A DNA stretch of 64,000 nucleotides from Kitasatospora sp. NBC_01246. Lineage in GTDB: Bacteria; Actinomycetota; Actinomycetes; Streptomycetales; Streptomycetaceae. The stretch spans positions 7,597,501-7,661,500 of the forward strand of contig NZ_CP108484.1 in the NCBI RefSeq assembly GCF_036226505.1, written 5' to 3'. Position numbers and translations under genes: made by a program. Of this stretch, positions 51,393 through 59,667 are shown piece after piece. The first letter of the stretch is position 1. Each line of letters starts with the position of its first letter. The notes under the pieces were generated by a model. It worked only from the letters and a program-made list of their open reading frames with translations, did no database searches and was not told the DNA's origin.

Positions 51393-52733
51393 TCAGCAGT
51401 CGCAGCCGCAGTCGCACCCGTCGCATCCGCAGCCGTCGCAGCACCCGCCGTCTCCACAGCAGTTGCAGCAGTCACCGCAGTTGCTGCAGCAGTCCCCGCA
51501 GTCCCCGCAGTCGACGTCCTGCCGTGCACACCACCCCTCCTTGCGCTCGCGCGAGAACGGATCGTCGTGCGAGCAGCACATCAGCTGGCAGGTGCAGGCC
51601 ATCAGCGCCCAGACCGCGCAGCCGGCCAGCAGGTTGCGCCGGTGCGGGGGGCGGCCGCCGGGCGGGGTGAACCCGGGGCCCTGCGGCACCCAGGGCGGGA
51701 TCGGCGCGCCGGGACCGGCGGGCGGCGCCTGCCCCGGGTCCTGCCGGGGCGCCGACCGGTACGGGTCGGAACCGTAGGGGTCGGAGCCGAGCCCGACGCC
51801 CCCGTTCCCGGCGGAACCGTGCCCGGCGGCGCCGTCGGCGGGCGCCGTCCGGGTCCGGCAGGTGGCGGTGTGCGCGGCCGGGCCGAAGACGCGCTCCACG
51901 GCCCGCTCCGTCTCGTGCGCGAGCAGGGTGTGCACCAGGGCCCGGTCGGTCAGCTCCACCTCGCGCAGCGCGAGCCGGATGCCGTGGACGGCGTCCCGGC
52001 AGAGGCGTTCGGCCTCGGCCCGGTCGGTGCCGGTCGCCGTGAGCGGGTTCCAGGCTCCGCTCGCGGCGTCCTCGGCCTGGTCCTCGGCGGCGTCCAGCAG
52101 GTGGGCGAGCCGGCCGAACAGACGCCCCGCCTCCGCCAGCGGTTCGGCGTTGCCGGGCCGGCCGGCCAGGACGGCGGTGTGGGCGAACGCCGCCGAAGTG
52201 GCGCTCTCGGTCGGCTCGGTGACCAGCAGGACGGACCCGCCCGGGGGCAGCGCACGCTCCAACGCGCCCTGGCGGGAGGCCGCGTCGAGCAGGACGGCGG
52301 TGTCGAAGCCGACCGCCGAGGCGCCGCCCGCGCTCTTGCGGTCCCAGCGCCTGGTGACGGCGCGGGCCCCGGCGGCGACCGGGCGCCGGGCGAACACGCC
52401 GTCCCGGTCCTCGACATGGTCGCGGATCTTCACCGAGGCGAGCGCCAGCGAGACGGCGGCCGCCAGCCGGGCGCCCTCGCCCTTGGCGACCGAGGCGGTG
52501 CGCATCCCGCGCAGCGGGCAGGGCCCGGCGGTGCGGCGCCAGGAGGCGTCGTCCTTCGCGCTCTGTGCCTCGACCAGCACCGAGATGATCAGACCGTCGT
52601 AGTTGGTGGCCGTCCGGGCCAGTTGGCCGTGGTCGTCCCTGAGTGCCAGGCAGAGTCCGCACAGATGAGCCATCCACGAGGCCTGCAGCCGCTCGGAGAG
52701 CCGGTGCCGACACGGCCTGATGATCCCGAACAT
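51393..52733 (-). CDS. DUF5685-family protein with cysteine-rich tail
   Basis: 446 residues starting MFGIIRPCRHRLSERLQ. The N-terminal ~300 residues match the DUF5685 pattern (HLCGLCLALRDDHGQLAR, TNYDGLIISVLVEAQ, CPLRGMRT), helical with conserved cysteines. A Pro/Gly-rich linker follows, then a short hydrophobic Cys-containing segment (CAVWALMACTCQLMCC). The protein ends in about 40 residues made almost only of Cys, Gly and Asp (CGDCCSNCGDCCNCC type). The tail looks metal-binding or disulphide-rich. Role unknown. Confidence 0.82.
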   Translation of the reverse strand: MFGIIRPCRHRLSERLQASWMAHLCGLCLALRDDHGQLARTATNYDGLIISVLVEAQSAKDDASWRRTAGPCPLRGMRTASVAKGEGARLAAAVSLALASVKIRDHVEDRDGVFARRPVAAGARAVTRRWDRKSAGGASAVGFDTAVLLDAASRQGALERALPPGGSVLLVTEPTESATSAAFAHTAVLAGRPGNAEPLAEAGRLFGRLAHLLDAAEDQAEDAASGAWNPLTATGTDRAEAERLCRDAVHGIRLALREVELTDRALVHTLLAHETERAVERVFGPAAHTATCRTRTAPADGAAGHGSAGNGGVGLGSDPYGSDPYRSAPRQDPGQAPPAGPGAPIPPWVPQGPGFTPPGGRPPHRRNLLAGCAVWALMACTCQLMCCSHDDPFSRERKEGWCARQDVDCGDCGDCCSNCGDCCNCCGDGGCCDGCGCDGCDCGCDC

Positions 52734-52913
52734 GATCCCCCTTGGTGCGCGGGCCCTGGTCGGCCCCCGATCGCGGACATCATATGACCGGCAGTTCACG
52801 GCTTTGGAAGGGTCGTGAACCAGGTGGGTAACACCGGCGGGGAGGCCGTCCGCCGTAGGTCGCGGCGCAGGCCGCAGGCGTGCGGGACCGGCTCCGCGCC
52901 CGGCGCGGGCCGG

Positions 52914-53786
52914 TCAGCCGGTGAGGACGCCGGAGAGCTCGGTGACCGCGCTGGTGCTCTTCGCCGGGGGCGGCGACACCTTCACCGGCTTGCCCAACTC
53001 GGTGAAGGCGACCGTGGTGACGGCGTGGATCGGGTCCATGTCCAGGACCAGCCGGACCTTCGCCACCCGGCCCTGGGGGTCGACCCAGACCTCGGCCGGG
53101 ATCCGGAGGTCGCCGCCGCCGAGGCTCCGGTAGGTCGCCAGCTTGGCCTGGACCTCCGGTGCCAGGCGCAGGACGACGGCGTCGTCGGCCAGCACGCCGC
53201 TGTACCGCACGGTGCGGACGCCGTCCAGCTCCTCCTCCCCGTTGCGGACGACCCGGGTCAGCGTGGAGAGCTGCTGCAGGACGTGCTCCGGGTCGTTGAC
53301 CGGCGACCGGAGCAGGGCGTGCGCGACGGTCCGCTCGCGGTCGATCGCCGCCCAGGACCCCGCGGGCACTCCCGCCGAGCCGCGCACGTACACCTGGCCG
53401 TCGGCGAAGACCTCGTCGAGGTGGCTGATCGCGCCCCCGGGGAGGTCGACGCCGAGCTGCCCCCGGTCCGCCGCCATGTCGAAGTCCCCGGCCACGGCCA
53501 GGTTGTACGTGGTGTCGCCGTTGGTGAGCTGCACGGTCTGGCCGACCCTGGCGCTGGTGCGGCCGGTGGCGGCCGCGGCCTCGCGCACGGCGGCGGCATG
53601 CTCCGCGGACGGCCCGGCCGGGGCGCTCGTGGCACCCGTGGGCGCCGCCGGAGCGCCCGCCGACGCCGAGACGCTCGCCGAGGCGCTCGCCGACGGCCCG
53701 GCGGCGCTCCCGCCGGCGGCGGACGAGCAGCCCGCCGCGCACAGCAGCGCGAGCACGGTACTGACGAGACCTGTGGAACGGCGCAC
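52914..53786 (-). CDS. LppX/LprAFG-type lipoprotein
   Basis: 290 residues from a GTG with a GGGGGAAGAA ribosome site. A lipoprotein signal ends in LLCAAGC (Cys lipidated), followed by a Ser/Ala-rich spacer to about residue 60. The rest resembles the LppX_LprAFG fold (LAVAGDFDMAADRGQLGVDL, EVFADGQVYVRGS, IPAEVWVDPQGRVAKVRLVL). Mycobacterial members carry lipids across the cell envelope. The cargo here is unknown. Confidence 0.87.
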   Translation of the reverse strand: MRRSTGLVSTVLALLCAAGCSSAAGGSAAGPSASASASVSASAGAPAAPTGATSAPAGPSAEHAAAVREAAAATGRTSARVGQTVQLTNGDTTYNLAVAGDFDMAADRGQLGVDLPGGAISHLDEVFADGQVYVRGSAGVPAGSWAAIDRERTVAHALLRSPVNDPEHVLQQLSTLTRVVRNGEEELDGVRTVRYSGVLADDAVVLRLAPEVQAKLATYRSLGGGDLRIPAEVWVDPQGRVAKVRLVLDMDPIHAVTTVAFTELGKPVKVSPPPAKSTSAVTELSGVLTG

Positions 53787-53963
53787 TTCTTCCCCCGACC
53801 TGGTGGTGACACGGTGACGACGGCCGGGCCCGCCGCGCGGTGCGACGTCCCCGTGGTGGTGCGTGCTCCGCACCCGCCCGGCCCACCGACCCTATCGGGC
53901 CAGGTCAGGGGCGTTTCGGCGGGGTGGTTCCACCCGGCCCCGGGCGGTCGCGCGGCGGCCCGC

Positions 53964-54953
53964 CTATCGGGTCGGGTCCGAGCGGAAGGCCCGCCGGTAG
54001 GCGGCGGGCGTGGTGCGCAGTGCCTCGTGGAAGCGCCGGCGCAGGTTGACCGCCGAGGAGAGGCCGACCCGGTGCGCGATGGTCTCCACCGGCAGGTCGG
54101 TCTCCTCCAGCAGGGCCCGGGTGGCGGCGATCCGCCGGTCCAGCAGCCAGCGTCCGGGACTGATGCCCAGTTGCTCGGTGAAGCGCCGGGTCAGCGTGCG
54201 GCCCGAGACCTGGGAATGGAGCGCCATCTCGGCGACGCTGACCTGCTGGTCCAGCCGCCCGCCCAGCCACTCCAGCAGGGGGGCCAGCGAGTCGGTGACC
54301 GGTCCGGAGGTCGGCAGTTCGGCGTACTGCAGCTGGCAGCCCTCGCGGTGCGGCGGCATCACCATCTGCCGGGCGATCCGCATCGCGTGCGCGGCGCCGT
54401 GGTCGGTGCGCACCAGGTGCAGGCAGAGGTCGACGCCGGCCGCCGATCCGGCGCTGGTGGCGACATCGCCGTGGTCCACGTAGAGCACCGCGGGGTCGAC
54501 CCGGACCTGGGGGAACCGGTCGGCCAGTTCGGCGGCCCGGGCCCAGTGGGTGGCGGCCCGTCGGCCGTCCAGCAGTCCGGCGGCGGCGAGCACGAAGGCG
54601 CCCGAGCAGATGCCGACGATCCGCGCGCCGCGCCGGTGCGCCCGGCGGACCGCCTCGACCACCGCCGGCGGCACCTCGGTGCCGGCCGGCTGCTGCCAGC
54701 CGGGGACCAGGACGGTGTCCGCGCGCTCCAGCGCGTCCAGGCCCGCCGTGACCAGCAGGTCGTAGCCGACCTGGGTCCGCACCGGGCCGGGGTGCTCGGT
54801 GCAGACCTCGACCGTGTAGCGGGCGGGGATCGCCGGGCCGTGGTCGCCCAGCACCTCGGTCGCGCAGGCCAGCAGGAAGGTCGACTGCGGGGGCTGGAGC
54901 AGGGCCACGACCCGGTGCGGCGCCGGGAATCCGGGCGGCGGACGAAGCGTCAT
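53964..54953 (-). CDS. GlxA-family transcriptional regulator (DJ-1/PfpI-like + AraC HTH)
   Basis: 329 residues. The N-terminal DJ-1/PfpI-like domain (VGICSGAFVLAAAGLLDGRR, ATHWARAAELADRFP) precedes two AraC helix-turn-helix motifs (VAEMALHSQVSGRTLTRRF and IAHRVGLSSAVNLRRRF). An in-frame ATG 15 codons upstream is possible. It is divergent from an MFS exporter, its probable target. Confidence 0.93.
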   Translation of the reverse strand: MTLRPPPGFPAPHRVVALLQPPQSTFLLACATEVLGDHGPAIPARYTVEVCTEHPGPVRTQVGYDLLVTAGLDALERADTVLVPGWQQPAGTEVPPAVVEAVRRAHRRGARIVGICSGAFVLAAAGLLDGRRAATHWARAAELADRFPQVRVDPAVLYVDHGDVATSAGSAAGVDLCLHLVRTDHGAAHAMRIARQMVMPPHREGCQLQYAELPTSGPVTDSLAPLLEWLGGRLDQQVSVAEMALHSQVSGRTLTRRFTEQLGISPGRWLLDRRIAATRALLEETDLPVETIAHRVGLSSAVNLRRRFHEALRTTPAAYRRAFRSDPTR

Positions 54954-55023
54954 GGCGCGAAAGTACCCCATCATGTCGTTCGGGACACTGGGGTGGTCGA
55001 ATGGTCCAGACCACCATCGTGCT

Positions 55024-56472
55024 GTGACCACCTCGCAGACGCACACCCAGAACGCACCGAACAGCCAGAACACCAAGGACGCGCAGAACAGTCGGACCAC
55101 CCGGAACGTCCGGACCACCCGGAACGTCCGGACCGCTCGCGCCGCCCGGACCGGTCCGCCGCCCGCCCGGCCCCCGTTGTGGGACCGGCGCTTCACGCTC
55201 TACTTCGTCGCCCGCGCGGTCTCGCTGGTCGGCGACGCGATGATGCCGGTCGCCACCGCACTCGCGGTCGGCGCGCTCTACGGGATCTCCGGGGTCGGCA
55301 TCGTCCTCGGCATCTGGACCGGGACGGTCGTCACCCTGGTCCTGTTCGGCGGGGTGCTCGCCGACCGGGTCGGTGCGCGCCGGATGATGGTCGGCGCGGA
55401 CCTCGCCCGGGTGCTCACCCAGGGGGTGCTGGCCGCCGCGTTCTTCGTGGGACCGCCGCCGTTCTGGCTGCTGGTGACCATGGCGGCGCTGGCGGGTGCG
55501 GCCACCGCGATGTTCCAGCCCGGGGTGAACGGGATGGTCCCGCTGGTCGCCCGCGAGCCGCAGCGGGCGAACGCCACGCTCAAGGTGGCCGACGCGCTCG
55601 CCCAACTGCTCGGCCCGGCCCTGGCGGGCCTGCTGATCGCGCTGACCGGCGCCGGGACGGTCTACGCGATCGACGGCGCCACCTTCCTGCTCAGCGCCCT
55701 GTGCCTGGCGCTCATCCGGCTCGCCCCGGCCGGCGCGCCCGAGGCCGCCCCGCCCGCCGCCGGCTCCCCGGCGGGCGCCGACCCCGGTGCCCGCACCGGC
55801 GGTTCGCTCCGCCGCGACCTGCGCCAGGGCTGGCAGGAGTTCCGTGCGCGCACCTGGATGTGGGCGGTGATCCTGATCTGGGTGGGCTACGGCGTGCTGC
55901 TCTTCGGTCCGCTGGTGCCGCTCAGCTCGGCGCTGGTCGGTGCCCGGCTCGGCCCGAACGCCTACGGTCTGGCGGTCTCCTTCCTCGGCGTCGGAACGGT
56001 GCTCGGCGGGCTGCTGGCCCTGCGGGTGCGCCCGGCCCGGCCGTTGGCCGCCGGTGCGGCGGCGATGGCGCTGTACACCGTGCTGCCGCTCTGCGTCGCA
56101 CTGGACACCGGCCTGCCGGTGCTGCTGGCGGGCCACGTGCTCGGCGGCGGCGCCTGGGCGTTCTGGTCGGTGATGTGGGCGACCAGTGTGCAGACCCACA
56201 CCCCGCCCGCGGTGCTCAACCGGGTCAGCGCGTACGAGCTGGCGGGCTCGGTGTCCGGGATCGCGCTCGGTCAGATCCTGGCAGGACCGGCCACCGCGCT
56301 GGCCTCCCCGGGGCGGCTGCTGCTGGTGTCGGCGGGTGCCTGCCTGGCGGGCTGCGTGGCGCTGTTCGCGATCCCGGCGATCCGCACGCTGGGCCGTGCC
56401 GCTCCCGCGGGCGGCACGCCGGAGGCGCCGGGCCGACCCGGACCTGCGGCCTCGGAGGCCCCGGACTGCTGA
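55024..56472 (+). CDS. MFS transporter (EntS-like)
   Basis: 482 residues from the GTG at 55024. The N terminus is hydrophilic, Asn/Thr/Arg-rich, with a duplicated TTRNVR segment (18-bp tandem repeat). The membrane part begins WDRRFTLYFVARAVSLVGD and contains GGVLADRVGARRMMV, the MFS loop motif, and 10-12 hydrophobic segments. It is divergent from the GlxA-type regulator, suggesting regulated efflux. Confidence 0.88.
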   Translation: MTTSQTHTQNAPNSQNTKDAQNSRTTRNVRTTRNVRTARAARTGPPPARPPLWDRRFTLYFVARAVSLVGDAMMPVATALAVGALYGISGVGIVLGIWTGTVVTLVLFGGVLADRVGARRMMVGADLARVLTQGVLAAAFFVGPPPFWLLVTMAALAGAATAMFQPGVNGMVPLVAREPQRANATLKVADALAQLLGPALAGLLIALTGAGTVYAIDGATFLLSALCLALIRLAPAGAPEAAPPAAGSPAGADPGARTGGSLRRDLRQGWQEFRARTWMWAVILIWVGYGVLLFGPLVPLSSALVGARLGPNAYGLAVSFLGVGTVLGGLLALRVRPARPLAAGAAAMALYTVLPLCVALDTGLPVLLAGHVLGGGAWAFWSVMWATSVQTHTPPAVLNRVSAYELAGSVSGIALGQILAGPATALASPGRLLLVSAGACLAGCVALFAIPAIRTLGRAAPAGGTPEAPGRPGPAASEAPDC

Positions 56473-56639
56473 CGTACCGCCGGGTGGGCGCCGGGGCGCG
56501 GAGCGGCCGGTGCCGCCGGGGTGGTCGCGCCGCGCACCGGCCGCACACCGGTGGCACCGCCGGGGTGCGGCCGTGCACGCCACGCGCCGGCGCCCCCCCC
56601 GCCGGGCCGCTCGACCGGGGCCCGCGCCCTGTAGGTGAT

Positions 56640-56670
56640 CCCATATCCGGGATAGCATCGCGAATATGGG
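56640..56670. promoter_or_regulatory. Palindromic operator/promoter of the XRE-cupin gene
   Basis: Two nested symmetric elements: CCCATAT (56640-56646) with ATATGGG (56664-56670), and TATCC-G-GGATA (56644-56654). A TAGCAT hexamer (56653-56658) lies only 7 bp before the ATG at 56666, so the transcript may be leaderless. Autoregulation is likely. Confidence 0.5.
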
Positions 56671-57229
56671 AATCGATACGGCCGCCGACGAGCGGCTGGC
56701 CATCCGACTGGCCGAACTCCGCGTCGAACGCGGTTGGACGCTGGAGGAGTTGGCGCGCCGGGCAGAAGTGAGCCGGTCCACGCTGTCCCGGGTCGAGCGG
56801 GCGGAGGTCAGCCCGACGGCCGCCCTGCTCGGCCGGCTCTGCGCCGTGTACGGGCGCACGATGTCGCGGCTGCTCGCCGAGGTCGAGTCGGCCCCGGCCG
56901 GGCTGGTCCGGGCCGGGGAGCAGCGGGTCTGGCGTGACGAGGCGACGGGGTTCGTGCGGCGTTCGGTGTCCCCGCCGGACGGCTCGCTGCGGGCCGAGAT
57001 CATCGAGGGACTGCTGCCGGCGGGCGCCGACATCGCCTACGACCGGCCGTCCGTCCCCGGCCTGGAGCACCACCTCTGGCTGCTGGAGGGCCGGTTGGAG
57101 CTGACCGTCGACGGCGAGCCGCAGCAGCTCGCGGCCGGCGACTGCCTGCGGTTCACCGCTGACAGCACCCGGTTCCGCAGCCCGGGGCCCGAGGCCGCCC
57201 GCTACGTCCTGGTGGTGGTCGAGCCGTGA
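56666..57229 (+). CDS. XRE-family regulator with C-terminal cupin domain
   Basis: 187 residues. N-terminal helix-turn-helix (GWTLEELARRAEVSRSTLSR) and C-terminal cupin (HHLWLLEGRLELTVDGEPQQ, AGDCLRFTADSTRF). Such regulators sense small ligands through the cupin. The stop overlaps the start of a DHA2 exporter gene (GTGA), so regulator and pump form one unit. No ribosome site is visible, consistent with a leaderless start. Confidence 0.93.
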   Translation: MGIDTAADERLAIRLAELRVERGWTLEELARRAEVSRSTLSRVERAEVSPTAALLGRLCAVYGRTMSRLLAEVESAPAGLVRAGEQRVWRDEATGFVRRSVSPPDGSLRAEIIEGLLPAGADIAYDRPSVPGLEHHLWLLEGRLELTVDGEPQQLAAGDCLRFTADSTRFRSPGPEAARYVLVVVEP

Positions 57230-58845
57230 CCCCCGCCCCCGGCCCGGCGGCGCCGCCCCGGGAGCGCTTCGACGCGGCCGGGCGCCGCGTCCTGCTGGTC
57301 TGCGTCGCGGGCGGGTTCACCACCCTGCTCGACCAGTCCGTCCTCAACACCTCGATACCCGCCCTCCGGGAGAGCCTGCACGCCGGCCCCGCCCATCTGC
57401 AGTGGATCGTCGCCGGCTACTCGCTCGCCTTCGGCCTGGCCCTGGTCCCGGGCGGGCGGCTCGGCGACGTCCGCGGCCGCAAGTGGTTCTTCGTCACCGG
57501 CCTGGCCGTGTTCACCGCCGTCAGCGTGCTCTCCGCGACCGCGACCGAGCCCTGGGTGCTGGTGGCCGCCCGGCTGCTCCAGGGCGCCGGGGCCGGGCTG
57601 GTCAACTCCCAGATGATCGGCACCATCCAGGACGTGTTCGACGGCCAGCTGCGGGCCCGGGCGCTCGGGATGTACGCCGTCACCGGCGGCCTGGCCTTCG
57701 CGCTCGGGCCGCCGATCGGCGGCGCCGTCCTGGCCGCGGTCGGACCGGGGTTCGGCTGGCGGCTGACGTTCCTGCTCAACGTGCCGTTCGGGCTGGCGAC
57801 CGTCGTGCTGGCGGCCCGCTGCCTGCCGCGCCCGCGCCCCAGTGCCCGCAACGCCGACCTCGACCTGGTCGGGCTGCTGCTGGTCGCCGCGCTGACCCTG
57901 GTGCTGATGCTGCCGTTCGTGCAGCCGCCCGCCTGGACCGGCTGGCTGGCCTTCGGCGCCGGCGCGGCCCTGCTGCTGGGCGCGCTGGTGTGGTGGCAGC
58001 GCCGCTGCGCCCGGGCCGGCGGGCACCCGTTGATCCACCCGGCGCTCACCCGGTCCGCGCCGTACGCGCTCGGCACGGCGGTGGCGATGGCCCAGTTCGG
58101 CTCGTCCGTGGCGGCCGGGCTGGTGCTGGCGATGTTCCTGCAGGACGGGCTCGGCCTCTCCCCGATGGGCGCGGCGCTGGTCGCGCTGCCCTCGGCGGTC
58201 TCGATGGGCGTCGCCTCGGCGCTCGCCTGGCGGGTGGTGCAGCGCTTCGGCCGGCGGACCGTCACCGCGGGCCTGACGCTCGCGGCGCTGGTGATGCTCA
58301 CCGGCGGCCTGGTCGTGCGGTGGGCGCCGACGGGTGGGCTGCCCTGGCTGCTGGCGGGGCTGCAACTGCTCGGCGGCGCGGCCGCGGGCGTGATGGGCGC
58401 GACCAACCAGGCGTACGTGCTGCGCCATGCGCCCGCCGAGGCGGCCGGGGTGAGCGGGGCGATCCTGCAGATGGCGCAGCGGATAGCGGCGGCGGTCTGC
58501 GTCTCGGCGCTCTCCGGTGTCTACCTGCGCGCGACGGGCGGCGGTGGCGGTCACCGGGCCGCGTACACCTCCGCCAGTGCCGTCTGCGCGGCGGTGGCCG
58601 CCCTGGCGGTGCTGGCCTCGGTGCTCGCGAGCCGGGCGGCGGCCCGGGAGGACGGCGGACCGGTGGCGGCCCGGGAGGACGCGCGACCGGTGGCGGTACC
58701 GCTGCCCGGGCAGGCCGGACCCGAAGCGCCCGCCCCCGGCCGGATCGGCGAGGTGCCGGTCGGCGAGGTGCCGGTCGGCGAGGTACAGGCCGGCGAGGTA
58801 CAGGCCGGGAAGGTGCGGGCCGGCGAGGTACGGGCCCGGGGATAG
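57226..58845 (+). CDS. DHA2-family (14-TM) MFS drug exporter
   Basis: 539 residues with about 14 membrane segments. Family motifs: LDQSVLNTSIPALRESL (motif D1-like), GGRLGDVRGRKWFFVTGL (motif A) and GMYAVTGGLAFALGPPIGGA (motif C). The C terminus is a hydrophilic tail holding six 15-bp repeats. It is coupled to the XRE-cupin regulator. Substrate unknown; multidrug-type efflux is the usual role. Confidence 0.92.
   Translation: MTPAPGPAAPPRERFDAAGRRVLLVCVAGGFTTLLDQSVLNTSIPALRESLHAGPAHLQWIVAGYSLAFGLALVPGGRLGDVRGRKWFFVTGLAVFTAVSVLSATATEPWVLVAARLLQGAGAGLVNSQMIGTIQDVFDGQLRARALGMYAVTGGLAFALGPPIGGAVLAAVGPGFGWRLTFLLNVPFGLATVVLAARCLPRPRPSARNADLDLVGLLLVAALTLVLMLPFVQPPAWTGWLAFGAGAALLLGALVWWQRRCARAGGHPLIHPALTRSAPYALGTAVAMAQFGSSVAAGLVLAMFLQDGLGLSPMGAALVALPSAVSMGVASALAWRVVQRFGRRTVTAGLTLAALVMLTGGLVVRWAPTGGLPWLLAGLQLLGGAAAGVMGATNQAYVLRHAPAEAAGVSGAILQMAQRIAAAVCVSALSGVYLRATGGGGGHRAAYTSASAVCAAVAALAVLASVLASRAAAREDGGPVAAREDARPVAVPLPGQAGPEAPAPGRIGEVPVGEVPVGEVQAGEVQAGKVRAGEVRARG
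58747..58836. repeat. Six 15-bp repeats in the exporter's C-terminal tail
   Basis: In-frame units encoding GEVPV, GEVPV, GEVQA, GEVQA, GKVRA, GEVRA, at 15-bp steps from 58747 to 58836. The length is a multiple of three, so copy-number change would not break the gene. Confidence 0.85.
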
Positions 58846-58920
58846 GACCGGGACCGGCCGGGTTGAGCGGTGGGCGAACGGCCTGTCGGCAGCCGGGGGC
58901 CACGGCGTACGGTGATCGGC

Positions 58921-59616
58921 ATGACCGATCATCGGACCGTGGAACTGCCGGAGGTCACCCTCGCCTACCGCGAGTCCGGCCCGCCGGGTGCCCCGCCGCT
59001 GCTCCTGCTGCACGCGCTCGGCGAGCGGGCCACCGACTGGGCCGGCGTGCTGCCGGACCTCGCGCCGCGCCACCGCGTCCTCGCGCTCGACCTGCGCGGC
59101 CACGGGGACAGCGGCCGGCCCGGCCGGTACGGCGTCGAGCCGATGCGGGACGACGTCCTCGCCTTCCTGGACGCGCTCGGGCTGGACCGGGTCGATGTCG
59201 TCGGGCACTCGATGGGCGGTGTGGTGGCGTACCTGCTGGCGCAGGAGCACCCCGAGCGGGTCGGCCGGCTGGTGCTGGAGGACGTCCCCGCGCCCTACCC
59301 GCGGCCGGCGGCCCCGGTGGCCGACGCGCCCCCCGGGCCGGTGGACTTCGACTGGGCGGTGGTGAAGCCGGTCAAGGCGCAGCTGGACACCCCCGAGCCG
59401 GTCTGGCTGGAGCGGATGGCCGCGATCACCGCACCCACCCTGGTGGTGGCCGGTGGCCGGGCGAGCCACGTCCCGCAGGACCGGATCGCCGAGATGGCCG
59501 GGCGGATCCCCGACTGCCGGGTGGTCACCGTCGAGGCCGGGCACCTGGTCCACCACACCCGGCCGGCGGAGTTCGTCGCGGTCGTCGCGCCGTTCCTGGA
59601 CCTCGCCCGGCGCTGA
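58921..59616 (+). CDS. Alpha/beta-fold hydrolase
   Basis: 231 residues. Nucleophile elbow VVGHSMGGVVAY, oxyanion LLHALGERATDW, and catalytic His in VEAGHLVHHTRP; the acid is probably in the segment before TLVVAGGRASHV. Typical of small esterase, lactonase or haloperoxidase-like enzymes. It is transcribed in the same direction as the exporter, 75 bp downstream. Substrate unknown. Confidence 0.92.
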   Translation: MTDHRTVELPEVTLAYRESGPPGAPPLLLLHALGERATDWAGVLPDLAPRHRVLALDLRGHGDSGRPGRYGVEPMRDDVLAFLDALGLDRVDVVGHSMGGVVAYLLAQEHPERVGRLVLEDVPAPYPRPAAPVADAPPGPVDFDWAVVKPVKAQLDTPEPVWLERMAAITAPTLVVAGGRASHVPQDRIAEMAGRIPDCRVVTVEAGHLVHHTRPAEFVAVVAPFLDLARR

Positions 59617-59626
59617 GGGGCGAGCG

Positions 59627-59658
59627 CGGCGCCGCCCCGGGCGACCGGGGCGGCGCCG
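59627..59658. terminator. Bidirectional terminator
   Basis: A 14-bp perfect stem (59627-59640 with 59645-59658) and a GCGA tetraloop between converging genes, 10 bp from each stop codon. Confidence 0.8.
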
Positions 59659-59667
59659 GGCCCGGGA

